Positions 55,330 through 64,000 of a stretch of DNA of 64,000 nt are shown here, piece by piece. The position numbers and the translations under genes were made by a program. The DNA lies in NCBI GenBank assembly GCA_030527205.1, contig JAUNBG010000001.1, positions 161,043 to 225,042 of the forward strand. Reading direction: 5' to 3'. Numbering within the stretch: the first letter of the stretch is position 1; every line of letters starts with the position of its first letter. The DNA is from Planctomycetia bacterium (GTDB lineage: Bacteria > Planctomycetota > Planctomycetia > Pirellulales > Thermoguttaceae). The notes under the pieces were generated by a model. The model saw nothing but the letters and a program-made list of their open reading frames with translations, did no database searches and had not been told where the DNA came from.

Positions 55330-55718
55330 TATGTTGATTAGTATATTAGTCGTTTTTATCGTAATCGTAATAAAAAAGGAAGTCTGATTTTTTCGGTTGG
55401 TTATATTTCATTAATTTCAGTTCAAAGAAAAAGTCGTTTTTTTGATAATTCAATCGTTTGTCATCATTCGATCATTTGTCATAATCAAGGTTCAAACCTC
55501 GATTATCAAACGTCTTCTTAACGTTTTCTGGTATTTATATTGTTGTTTCAAAAGGAACATTTTAACCGAATTGATAACGTTAAACTCTTGATTCGGTTTA
55601 TTGGAGTTTGTTACTGATTTGTTATTGACTGAAATTAGATGTTTATTTCATAAAGATCTTTGAAGATATTCCTGACTATTTTTTTCGTTGATTATTCCTA
55701 TCTAGTTGGAGAACCATT

Positions 55719-58700
55719 ATGAAGAAGCTTTTTCGTTCATCAAAATCAGAAAATCTGTTCAATTGTCAAATTTCAAGACTTTTGACTTGTTTGAAAAGTA
55801 AAGGAAACAAAAAAAATCCTGTAGACAAAAATCGTTTGTCAAGTCGGCATTTGAAACTGGAGTCTCTGGAAGATCGAGTTCTTTTGGCGTTCACCAATCC
55901 CTCTCCGATCGATTATAATGCGGATTTGGTCTCCAGCGATTTGACCATTAACGATGATCCGGTTGACGTTGTTGTGACTGCCGCAAATGAAACAGCTTTA
56001 CGAGACGCCATTAATCTTGCCGGAACGGAAGGTTATACTTCAAAAGTGACCTTCGCTGATAATCTAAAAGGTCAAACAATCAATCTCACTTCCGTGTTGA
56101 ACATAAACAAATCGGTGACTCTGGACGCATCCGCCATTGCCAACAGCGATGGTACGCCTGGTATAACCATTCAAACGTCATCATCGAGCCTGCATTATGT
56201 TCTGCGATTCAGCGGTAATTATGATTCGACTCTCGACAGTATTACCATTACCGGAAATTCAACAGGACTTTATAATAGCGGTTCAACCGTTCACGTAAAC
56301 AATTCATTGTTTATTTCATGCTCGGCCTCAGATGGGCCTGGGGCCATAAGCAATACCGGAACCATGACAATCAACAATACCGATATTTTCCAAAATACGG
56401 GACTCGATGGCGGCGGAATCCAAAACTCTGGAACCATGACAATCGATAATTCTCAAATTTCGGGAAATCATAGCGATGGAGGAGGCGGTGGTATCCATAA
56501 CTCAGGTAACCTGAGAATATCCAATTCGATCATTTCCGGTAATACAGCTCCAAACGGCGCCGGTATTTATACGGCAAACAGCTTGTCAATCTATAACGTT
56601 ACCATTGCTGGTAATCTCGCAAATTCCGGTGCGGCTCCGGGTGTTCGTGTCAATTCCGGAGCTTTTAATGCTTACAACTCGTTGATTCTTAATAATTATA
56701 TCAATGGCACTGAAGTGAATGTTGTTGGGAATATCAATAATTACAACAGCATGACTTCTGGAACAGCAGGTTTCCAGGCGGCTCCTTCATGGCGAACCTG
56801 GTCGGCAACCGCTTATCAAAGTTGGGATTTCCATTTGATCGACGGTTTTTCTGGCGCCGTCAACAGCGGTAATAATACCAATGCGATCACAACAACTGGC
56901 GAAGCGATTGCCTATGATTATGCTGGTCAAAAACGTATTTATGGCGATATCGTTGATTTAGGAGCTTATGAATTCCCGAATGATACCCCGAGCGATATTA
57001 CGTTGACCTATTCCAATGCGAATAACAGCTTTACTTATGCTTATCTTGATTCCGGTATGACGGTTGGTTTCCTGGCGACTGTTGATAATGATAATAACGG
57101 ACCGTTCACTTATACCCTTGTTGATGGCGAAGGTGCAACCGATAACGCAAAATTTGTCCTCGATGGAAATACTCTCAAATCGACGGCTATTTTGAGTGAC
57201 GGTTTTTATTCCATTCGTGTTCAAACCGCCGATTCCTGGGGATTGACTTATCAAAAGGTTTTCTCCGTCGAAGCAAAAATCATCAAAGGCGTTATCGTTA
57301 CAACGCTGTCCGATGTCTCTGATGATGCCGATGGGGAAATTTCATTGCGTGAAGCTATTGCTTACGCTGGAACAGCCGTGGATGATTACAATTCGCTCGG
57401 CTCTGTCATTACTTTCGCATCGGATCTTTTCGGAAAAACGTTCACTTTGACCCAGGGTGAACTTGTTATTGACAAATCGTTGACGATCAAAGCGCCCACT
57501 TCTTACGTTTATATCAGTGGTGATGATACTTCCCGAGTCTTTAACGTCGGTGGTGCCGTCAATACTGAAACTGGTGAAGTTGCTCCTATTACGGTTTCTT
57601 TCGAACGTCTTTTTATTCAAAATGGTGTTGCGAATGTCGATAACGGACTGAACGGTGGTGGTATGTATATCAACACTGCTGTTACTGCCAACTTTGAATA
57701 TGTCTTTTTCCAGAGAAATTCGGCTGAAGGCCAGGGCGGTGGGGTTTACATCAATGAAGGTGCCGATGTTGTATTCAATCGCTATAATTACTTCCGTGAA
57801 AACAGTGCGGTTGACGGAGCTGGTTTTGCTGCAATCGGTAGTACAGTCGTTATCGACACACCGGCTTATGTGTATAATAACCAGGCAACAGGAAATGGTG
57901 GCGGTATTTATGTGAACGGAGGCTCTTTGGAAATCGGTAGTACGATAAAAGTTAGCAATGTCGCTGTATATAATAATATCGCAGAAAATGGTGGCGGTAT
58001 TTATGTCGAAAATGCAGCTTTTTCACTTAACCGTATGACTGTTTACGATAATGTTGCCACAATTTCCGGTGGTGGACTTTATGCAACCGTAACGGATTCT
58101 GGTGACTATGTTGTTAAGATTGGTGGAACCAGAACGAATTTTTACAACAACTCGGCGGAATATGGTGGTGCCATTCTTTTTGATGGCGGGGCTTCTGAAA
58201 ATTCAATTGCAACTCTTTATAACAATGATGCTTCCGTTGCAGGTGGAGCCATTGCCGTTTTGGCCGGAACGCATTCCTTTAACCGTTATGATATCTATCA
58301 AAATTCTGCCGTCGAAACTGGTGGCGGTGTTTACAATGCGGGCAACACAACATTGATCAATACTGCTTTGCGTGAAAATGATGCAGAACAGGGAGCCGGT
58401 TTTTATAACTATGGCGGAGAAGCCACAATTTTGAACACAACCATAGCCGCCAATCAGGGCGACATTGGTGCCGGGCTTTATACCTATGACGGCGCTGTTA
58501 CTTTGGCGAACGCTATTGTTGCATTTAATAATGCGGCAACCAATTGTGCCGATGTTTTTACCACAGATGCGTCAACAGCAGAGACCACGGCAAACTACTC
58601 CCTTGTTCAAACGGATTATGCCGACGGCGATCCTGGTAAAGCATTTGTTAAAGATGCAAACTCTCTTGCCGGTGTTGATCCTCTCTTTGCTGAAACCGAA

Positions 58701-60737
58701 GTGGGAGAGCTGTTTAACATCAATTTGACTTTTGCTTCTCCAGCTCAAGGTGGAGGATGGAATACTCTTGGCCAGCCTGCTATGAATTATGCGTTCAATA
58801 ACGTATGGCGCCGATCCGGTTCACGGATTGATATGGGAGCGACGGAATATGTTCTTAAACCAGACCTTGCTTATAATACTCCTGAAGATTGGGCTGATCC
58901 GGTTACGCTTTCCAATGTTGAAAACGATTTCTCGAATACCGCAACAGTGTTCACGGCAACGGAACCGATTTATGTTTCCGTTTCATTCCAAAATCAAGCG
59001 GAAGTTAGTGCAACAACGGCATTTCAGGTTACCGCGGAACTTTGTCGTAATAATGTACCGATCGGGGAATCCTGGTCCACTGTGACGTTGGATGTTCCTT
59101 CATTAAGCACTAAAACCGTGATGACCTTTGCAAATCAAGCGTACCAGTTCCCCGCCGGAATTTATACACTTCGCATTACACTTAATTCGAGTGGTTCTCT
59201 GGTAGAGGAAAATTCCGATAACAATGTTTTTGAAACACATACGTTCGAGGTTGTCGCCGAGCAATTGGCAGCTCCAGCCAATCTTACTGCTTCTATGAGC
59301 AACAATCAGGCGACCGTTGGTTGGGATGCTGTTGACAATGCTGATGCTTATAAGCTGCAAATTTCTGAAACAGCTGATTTTGCAACCTTCACCGAATACA
59401 CATTCACAGAAGCGGGGTCTCATCTTCTTTCCGATATGTTCGTACTGCCGAACTACTACATTCGAGTTATGGCAACCGTTAATAATGAAGGCGTTTTCTA
59501 TACCAATTCCGAGTTTGCCACTTATGATTTTGTGACCGGAATTCCGCTTGCTCCAAGTGACGTGACATTCAGTGATTATAATCCAGATGCGAAAACTGTT
59601 CGCTTGAATTGGGTTGATAATTCGGATAATGAGGCCGGTTTCCGTATCGACTACTCGATTGATGGAGGGCAAAATTGGCTTATTTCCAAGTATGTGAAAG
59701 CGAACGATACGTATCGGGTTTGTACGGGTATCAATCCCAATTTGAACTACATGTATCGTGTTCGTTCCTATAATGACAGCGGAGCTTCTGACTGGGCTCT
59801 TGGAACTCTTGTCAATGTCGTAACTCCAGCGGCTCCGTCTGATGTTCTTTTCGATCAATATGATCCGATGACACGAACGGTTGAGATGTCCTGGACGCTT
59901 AACTCGACCAATGAAGACGGCGTTCGCGTTGAGTATTCCGTTGACAATGGCGCGACCTGGAAACTTTCGAAGATATTCGCTGCGGGCACAACATCTCGAA
60001 CATGTACAGCTATTGCTGCGAACTCGACTTATAATTTCCGTGTTCAAACTTTCAATACCGCTGGCACATCCGAGTGGGCCTATGGAACCTTTACAACGGC
60101 CATTATTCCAGATGCTCCTGAAAACCTGGTTTTAAGTGGTTACGACTCAATGACGAAAACCCTTGAGATGACTTGGGAAGATAAATCCTTTAATGAGACA
60201 GGTTTTCGTGTTGAATATCGTATTGATGGCGGGGCCTGGAGACTTTCGCAAAATATGCAGGCGAACACAACATCGCGAACTTGTACGGGGCTTGCTCCTG
60301 ATAAAGATTATGAGTTCCGGGTTTGTTCATTTAACGCAACAGGTTCTTCCGATTGGATTTCCGCTAGTTTCTCAACGAAAATCGCTCCTTTGGCTCCGAC
60401 TGATGTTACTTTTGAGAATTACGATGCGGCAGCGAAGACTGTTGTTATGAAATGGGTTGATAACTCGGGTAACGAAAAGGGGTTCTATGTTGAATACTCC
60501 AAAGATGGCGGAACATCCTGGAAACGCGCGGAATATGTGAAAGCGGGCGTTACAGAACGCGTTTGTTCCGGAATTGATGCCAATACATCCTATATGTTCC
60601 GTGTTCGGGCTTATAATGGAAGCGGAGCGTCTGATTGGGCCATTGGCACATTTGATCCTTCTGTAGCTCAAATAGCCGCTTTCGATTTGTTGTTTGCGAA
60701 CGAAGACGACGATCTTTTTGGAGTTTACATTGCATAA
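55719..60737 (+). CDS. Giant LEPR-XLL surface protein with beta-helix, CARDB and FN3 domains
   Basis: A 1672-residue secreted protein. The long basic N-terminus leads to LKLESLEDRVLLAF (about residues 45-60), the LEPR-XLL motif used by planctomycetes on large exported proteins. Two right-handed parallel beta-helix blocks follow, with the repeat pattern GGGIHNSGNLRISNSIISGN and similar turns (about 90-330 and 530-1000; a CSLREAIAYAG-like start VSDDADGEISLREAI begins the second). A CARDB-like module covers about 1046-1175, then five FN3 modules; the last four start at about 1276, 1369, 1463 and 1556, a 93-residue period. The C-terminus is acidic (FANEDDDLFGVYIA). Likely an adhesin or polysaccharide-binding matrix protein. 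GGAGAACC lies 6 bases upstream of the ATG. Confidence 0.92.
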   Translation: MKKLFRSSKSENLFNCQISRLLTCLKSKGNKKNPVDKNRLSSRHLKLESLEDRVLLAFTNPSPIDYNADLVSSDLTINDDPVDVVVTAANETALRDAINLAGTEGYTSKVTFADNLKGQTINLTSVLNINKSVTLDASAIANSDGTPGITIQTSSSSLHYVLRFSGNYDSTLDSITITGNSTGLYNSGSTVHVNNSLFISCSASDGPGAISNTGTMTINNTDIFQNTGLDGGGIQNSGTMTIDNSQISGNHSDGGGGGIHNSGNLRISNSIISGNTAPNGAGIYTANSLSIYNVTIAGNLANSGAAPGVRVNSGAFNAYNSLILNNYINGTEVNVVGNINNYNSMTSGTAGFQAAPSWRTWSATAYQSWDFHLIDGFSGAVNSGNNTNAITTTGEAIAYDYAGQKRIYGDIVDLGAYEFPNDTPSDITLTYSNANNSFTYAYLDSGMTVGFLATVDNDNNGPFTYTLVDGEGATDNAKFVLDGNTLKSTAILSDGFYSIRVQTADSWGLTYQKVFSVEAKIIKGVIVTTLSDVSDDADGEISLREAIAYAGTAVDDYNSLGSVITFASDLFGKTFTLTQGELVIDKSLTIKAPTSYVYISGDDTSRVFNVGGAVNTETGEVAPITVSFERLFIQNGVANVDNGLNGGGMYINTAVTANFEYVFFQRNSAEGQGGGVYINEGADVVFNRYNYFRENSAVDGAGFAAIGSTVVIDTPAYVYNNQATGNGGGIYVNGGSLEIGSTIKVSNVAVYNNIAENGGGIYVENAAFSLNRMTVYDNVATISGGGLYATVTDSGDYVVKIGGTRTNFYNNSAEYGGAILFDGGASENSIATLYNNDASVAGGAIAVLAGTHSFNRYDIYQNSAVETGGGVYNAGNTTLINTALRENDAEQGAGFYNYGGEATILNTTIAANQGDIGAGLYTYDGAVTLANAIVAFNNAATNCADVFTTDASTAETTANYSLVQTDYADGDPGKAFVKDANSLAGVDPLFAETEVGELFNINLTFASPAQGGGWNTLGQPAMNYAFNNVWRRSGSRIDMGATEYVLKPDLAYNTPEDWADPVTLSNVENDFSNTATVFTATEPIYVSVSFQNQAEVSATTAFQVTAELCRNNVPIGESWSTVTLDVPSLSTKTVMTFANQAYQFPAGIYTLRITLNSSGSLVEENSDNNVFETHTFEVVAEQLAAPANLTASMSNNQATVGWDAVDNADAYKLQISETADFATFTEYTFTEAGSHLLSDMFVLPNYYIRVMATVNNEGVFYTNSEFATYDFVTGIPLAPSDVTFSDYNPDAKTVRLNWVDNSDNEAGFRIDYSIDGGQNWLISKYVKANDTYRVCTGINPNLNYMYRVRSYNDSGASDWALGTLVNVVTPAAPSDVLFDQYDPMTRTVEMSWTLNSTNEDGVRVEYSVDNGATWKLSKIFAAGTTSRTCTAIAANSTYNFRVQTFNTAGTSEWAYGTFTTAIIPDAPENLVLSGYDSMTKTLEMTWEDKSFNETGFRVEYRIDGGAWRLSQNMQANTTSRTCTGLAPDKDYEFRVCSFNATGSSDWISASFSTKIAPLAPTDVTFENYDAAAKTVVMKWVDNSGNEKGFYVEYSKDGGTSWKRAEYVKAGVTERVCSGIDANTSYMFRVRAYNGSGASDWAIGTFDPSVAQIAAFDLLFANEDDDLFGVYIA
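59546..60660 (+). repeat. Four tandem FN3-encoding repeats of about 280 bp
   Basis: Starts at 59546, 59826, 60107 and 60386. Each unit encodes AP-(S/E/T)-(D/N)-(V/L) at its start, then W-x-(D/L)-(N/K)-S-x-NE-x-G and RVCTGI/RTCTAI-type turns. High similarity points to recent duplication or conversion. Confidence 0.8.
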
Positions 60738-61049
60738 AGAGAGCTGTTTTTGAATTGTCTCCCTTTGCTTTGTGATTGTTTTGCAACTTTTTTCCGTCTT
60801 TTTCAATGAAAGAGACGGGAAAACATGATTTATGACGTTGCATTATGAAATTTTGTTTAGAGTAATCTTGATAAAAGATGAATCATTTTTTTATTCGACT
60901 TTGAAGAATAATGTTCATAAACTTCTATATCGGTTTCGGTATAGAAGTTTTTCTTTTTCTAGGGGTATCGAAGAGAATCAAAACGGACGAAATTCTTTTT
61001 CGAACCGACTTTGCGAAAAGGTCAACAAGAAGGATTGACTTTGGTTGTC
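60738..61049. other. Convergent intergenic region with terminator
   Basis: About 310 bases between the 3' ends of the surface-protein gene and the regulator gene. It holds the terminator at 60919-60960. A 68-codon plus frame (60832-61038) runs through it and is not called. Confidence 0.55.
60919..60960 (+). terminator. Rho-independent terminator of the surface-protein gene
   Basis: An 11-bp perfect stem AAACTTCTATA (60919-60929) / TATAGAAGTTT (60940-60950) with a 10-base loop is followed by TTCTTTTTCT. It lies 180 bases past the surface-protein stop. Confidence 0.82.
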
Positions 61050-62600
61050 TTATACAATTCCTCGAAGTTTGAATTGTTTGATCTTGTTGTAAATGGTTTT
61101 CTCGCTAACGCCAAGTTTTCTTGCGGATTGAGCCCGATTTCCTCCGCAGGCATTAATCGTTTCAATAATAGCGCGGCGTTCGATTTCTGCCATGGTCAAA
61201 CCAGCCAAACCCATTGCGCCGTCATGACTTCCTGCGTCCTGAACCATTGTATCAAAGGAAATATCGTTTTCCGAAATAACAGTATCCGACGCGTTTTCCA
61301 TTGCTTTTTGTAAAACGGATTCCAACTCTTTGATATTAAACGGCCAACTGTATTGACGCAACTTATTCATGGCGGCAGTTGATAAAATGGATAAATTTCG
61401 ATCAGTATATCGGGCGATTCGTCCCATAATTTCGCGGGATAAAGAGGGAATGTCTTCAATGCGATCCCTGAGTGACGGCGCATTCAGGGTTAATGCATTC
61501 AATCTGAAATACAGTTCGTCACGAAAACGACCCTGAACACAGGCAATGGCTAAATCGCAACTCGTTGAGGCAATGATTCTTGTGTCGATTGTTCGCGGTT
61601 CCGTTGATCCAACTCGCCATGTTTTCTTGTCTTGTAAATAATGAAAGAGTCTCTTTTGCATTGAGGGCGTTAATGCTTCAATATGGTCGAGATACAACGT
61701 TCCGCGATGGGCAAGTTCGATTCTTCCTGGGCGATCCATATTGATTCCGGGAATACTTCCGCGATTTGCGCCAAAGAGATCGGCTTCCAAAACGTCTGGG
61801 GGGAGGGAATTACATGAAAATGAAAGAAAGGGAAATCGAGCTCTTGGCCCGGCTTGATGTATTTGTTGAGCGATTGTACTTTTTCCGGTTCCGTGTTCTC
61901 CTGTAATGAGAATGGTATTATCGAGACGTCCAAAGGCTTCAATTTGTTTGCGTAACGTTTGAATGACAGCAGAAACGCCGACCATGGAAACCGGAAACAC
62001 AGGAATGCCGATCGTTTGACGCAAACATCTGTTTTCGCGGATATAACGGCTCAACTTCATTGCCTGGCGAACCGATTGCAAAAGATGTAAGCGTTCGCAA
62101 GGCTTGATAATGCAAGTATGAACCATTTTCCCAATTCGTTTTCGTCTGGACGGATCGGTTGATGGTTCGTCCATATAAATAACGGGAATGTCGGGAAATC
62201 TTTCAACAATTTGCTGACAAAGAACTTCGGAGGAACCGTCTTCGAGAACGGAATCAATCAGGATAACGCAAACGTCGGAGGAAATGCGTTTTAAGGACGT
62301 TTCATTTCCTTCCGATTCAACGGTTTGGATATTTTCCATTTCAAACAGATGACGCATTGCGATTCTGGAAGAAGGTTCGTTACTGATGAGTAAAATCTGT
62401 TCGGGAGGGGAGTTCGAACGCAAATCGTTGTTTTTCAATGCAGAAGCGTCAGCAAGTTCTGTTTGTATTGCAAGGGTTTCTTTGTCGGTCGAAGAATGAA
62501 TGTTTGTCGTATTTCCCTGAAAAGTCGAGCAGATATTGTTTCCTGCAAGAACAGATTCCGCTGTGTTGGATGTTGTTTCTGTGTAATAAGTCATACTCAT
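61050..62600 (-). CDS. NtrC-like Fis-family regulator with degenerate receiver and AAA+ motifs
   Basis: A 516-residue protein with the NtrC layout. The N-terminal receiver-like domain (about 65-185) has LLISNEPSSR where true receivers have the acid pocket Asp-Asp, so two key acids are lost; IDSVLED and IIKPCE keep the acceptor-like Asp and Lys. The AAA+ domain has a good Walker A (GEHGTGKST, Lys240) but GSIPGI (281-286) in place of the sigma-54 contact loop GAFTGA and YLDHIEAL (His306) in place of the Walker B Asp-Glu. The arginine-finger region FRDELYFRLNALTL is kept. The C-terminal Fis helix-turn-helix (GGNRAQSARKLGVSEKTIYNKIK) is intact. It should bind DNA but may not activate sigma-54. 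I prefer the ATG at 62600, 6 bases after GGAG; 62612 is an alternative. Confidence 0.9.
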   Translation of the reverse strand: MSMTYYTETTSNTAESVLAGNNICSTFQGNTTNIHSSTDKETLAIQTELADASALKNNDLRSNSPPEQILLISNEPSSRIAMRHLFEMENIQTVESEGNETSLKRISSDVCVILIDSVLEDGSSEVLCQQIVERFPDIPVIYMDEPSTDPSRRKRIGKMVHTCIIKPCERLHLLQSVRQAMKLSRYIRENRCLRQTIGIPVFPVSMVGVSAVIQTLRKQIEAFGRLDNTILITGEHGTGKSTIAQQIHQAGPRARFPFLSFSCNSLPPDVLEADLFGANRGSIPGINMDRPGRIELAHRGTLYLDHIEALTPSMQKRLFHYLQDKKTWRVGSTEPRTIDTRIIASTSCDLAIACVQGRFRDELYFRLNALTLNAPSLRDRIEDIPSLSREIMGRIARYTDRNLSILSTAAMNKLRQYSWPFNIKELESVLQKAMENASDTVISENDISFDTMVQDAGSHDGAMGLAGLTMAEIERRAIIETINACGGNRAQSARKLGVSEKTIYNKIKQFKLRGIV

Positions 62601-63667
62601 TGCTGTCTCCATTTTTTGTTTGTTAAACTCTTTTAAATAAAGATATTAAAATAAAATGAACGATATGTTTGTTGTTTCAGAAAAAATTACATCGCTATTT
62701 TTTGTTGTTATAAATATCGACCGATTTTATTCCTGACAATTTCTTTATCGACCCTGGATCGTCTCAAATATCAAAAAAACAACATAAACGTCAAAAAATT
62801 GTCTTTTATGGCATATTTACTCTGAATTGTTTACACAAAATGAAATTTTTATCCGATTTTTTGAACGCGAATGAACTTTTTCAAGGTTTTTTGTGCTTTT
62901 CTAAACGTCTTATTTAAAGGCGTTATATTTTGCGGACGCTTGAACGTTTTCGTAAGTTGAAAACGACAGATTCATCGCAAAAGATTAATCACAAAAAACT
63001 TTTTATGGAAATTTGCTCGTTTGTTTTTTTTGATTTCTTAAGTTATGAAACTTTGAACTGATACTCAATCCTTTTGACAATCTCGGTTTGTTGTTTTGTA
63101 AATCCGGCTATTTCAGAGGATTACTCAATGCGAATCCTGTCAGCCTTATCGTTTTTCGACTTGGATGTTTTTTCATAAGAAACGTTTTTCATGAACGGCA
63201 ACATTTTAACAGATAGCTTTTCATTATAAAAGACGAAAATGACAGGAAGTTTCCTGATTGTATTTTTTTACAGAGGAATTAATTACATCCTTCCTTTGCA
63301 TAGGCGATTGCAATGTTTTTTTTGTGATTCAAATCGCGTAAAATTTTCCTGAGGTTGTTTCTGTTTGAGAAATTGCATGCAAATTGTAAAGTTTGTAAAT
63401 CTCAAAGAGAAAGGAAGTTGCCGTTATTTGAAGGAGTTTGTGTTTGATCCAATCTGGTTGTCAATTGGCCGAGAATGGTTTGTGATAAAATGACGCAACA
63501 AGGGAAATAAAACAGATTGTGTCTTTTTTGTGTTTTGTGTGTTCAGAAAATTTTGCATAAATCGAAATAATTTCAACTCTCTGATTCTAAATCCTTTACA
63601 GGATGTGATTCGGATTATTTTTGTTATTTTGACTTGTTTGTGATATTTTGACTGTTTTGTCTTTTAT

Positions 63668-63761
63668 TTTTCTCTTGCAGAGGCGCGAAAGACGCTGAGG
63701 AAAGAGATTGCGAAAGGGCAACTTTGCTGATTCGAGGAAAATACTTTTTTTGACGTTTTTT
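63668..63761 (+). repeat. Direct repeat of about 94 bp, unit 1
   Basis: TCTCTTGCAGAGGCGCGAAA...GACGCTGAGGAAAGAG, then a segment ending in a T-run and TTTTTTGACGTTTTT. It matches the unit at 63810-63902 at most positions. Confidence 0.85.
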
Positions 63762-63809
63762 ATGCAACGATTTTCGCAATATTATAAAATGTCGTTTTTC
63801 TGAACGTTT

Positions 63810-63902
63810 TTTTCTCTTGCAGAGACGCGAAAGACGCTGAGGAAAGAGATTGCGAAAGGGCGGCTTTGCTGATTTGAGAAAAATGCTTTTTTTGAAGTTT
63901 TT
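63810..63902 (+). repeat. Direct repeat of about 94 bp, unit 2
   Basis: TCTCTTGCAGAGACGCGAAA...GACGCTGAGGAAAGAG, then a T-rich tail as in unit 1. Units are offset by 142 bases. The GACGC core recalls the GC-rich inverted repeat at 8818-8995. Confidence 0.85.
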
Positions 63903-63949
63903 CGCTCATTTGGCTCAAATGTTACTGAAGATATCAAATAGAATTTTGT

Positions 63950-63965
63950 TTTTGTCTAGACAAAA
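63950..63965. promoter_or_regulatory. Perfect 16-bp palindrome
   Basis: TTTTGTCTAGACAAAA is a perfect palindrome, the usual shape of a dimeric-regulator operator. No adjacent gene is visible before the window end, so the call is tentative. Confidence 0.3.
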
Positions 63966-64000
63966 TTCCCTCATATATATAATGACAGATATATAATGAC

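Larger units (their letters stand above)
53472..55718. other. 2.2-kb noncoding tract upstream of the giant surface protein
   Basis: No supported gene in 2.2 kb. It holds repeat copy B (53635-53725), three dispersed elements (53846, 54179, 54850), two candidate sigma-70 promoters (54654 and 55092), a 19-codon frame with a good ribosome-binding site (55211-55270) and a structured hairpin (55288-55329). Extremely AT-rich around 54440-54640. Confidence 0.6.
62601..64000. other. 1.4-kb AT-rich region with direct repeats and a palindrome
   Basis: No convincing gene. It includes the regulator's promoter region, the direct repeats at 63668-63761 and 63810-63902, the palindrome TTTTGTCTAGACAAAA at 63950-63965 and a short repeat ATATATAATGAC twice at the window end. 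What lies beyond 64000 could change the reading. Confidence 0.55.

Noticed and set aside
59103..60047. 314-codon minus frame opposite the adhesin FN3 repeats
   Set aside because: Antisense shadow kept open by the repeats; no ribosome-binding site, no family resemblance, and the plus-strand gene is certain.

Overview
The window looks like chromosomal DNA of a low-GC member of the Planctomycetota or a close PVC relative. The main support is a giant secreted protein whose N-terminus carries the LEPR-XLL type export motif (LESLEDRVLLA). Further support comes from Tat-exported DegT-family aminotransferases, DUF11-like secreted proteins, neutral-ceramidase-like secreted hydrolases, an SSS transporter and a very large Hsp70-family protein. 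The DNA is AT-rich and intergenic spaces are long. The phylum is an inference; no rRNA is present.

Layout. 1-2.7 kb (minus): a Wzc/BY-type tyrosine autokinase with a Tyr-Gly-rich tail. 3.2-12.5 kb: two small Hsp20-like proteins at either end of a stretch holding an internally duplicated surface protein and two secreted glycosidase-like proteins (GH43-like and GH99/WbsX-like). 13-20.5 kb: a zinc-ribbon membrane protein, a DUF11-repeat secreted protein ending in a clear terminator, and two tandem TlpA-like thioredoxins. 20.6-31.6 kb: a same-strand catabolic cluster of two ceramidase-like hydrolases, two Tat-exported DegT aminotransferases, an esterase-like alpha/beta hydrolase, a xylose-isomerase-like TIM barrel and a single-chain fusion of a sodium/solute symporter with a glucosamine-6-phosphate deaminase. 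I infer a secreted or periplasmic pathway for an amino-sugar-containing substrate, ending in coupled uptake and deamination. 31.9 kb: tRNA-Pro(CGG). 32-36.5 kb: a membrane-tethered HTH protein, a small anchored protein and a split RsbV/RsbW-type switch. 36.7-45.4 kb (minus): a large Hsp70-family protein behind an OstA/LptA-like envelope protein, then a B12/iron-type substrate-binding protein. 45.9-53.5 kb: a VWA-type membrane protein, a TPR protein, a YqhD-like alcohol dehydrogenase and hisD. 53.5-64 kb: a long noncoding tract with three copies of a short inverted-repeat element, the 1672-residue LEPR-XLL/beta-helix/FN3 surface protein, a Fis-type regulator with degenerate receiver and sigma-54 AAA+ motifs, and a 1.4 kb tail with direct repeats.

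The most striking non-genic feature is a family of about 107-109 bp MITE-like elements. Their near-perfect termini (GGAAGTTCTAAAA ... TTTTAGAACTTCC) flank a central hairpin. Seven clear copies and two fragments lie only between genes. The most striking protein features are the SSS-NagB fusion, the regulator that has lost the GAFTGA loop, the Walker B glutamate and the receiver acid pocket, and the membrane-anchored HTH protein with an Asp/Ser-rich repeat stalk. No phage, CRISPR array or complete insertion sequence was seen.
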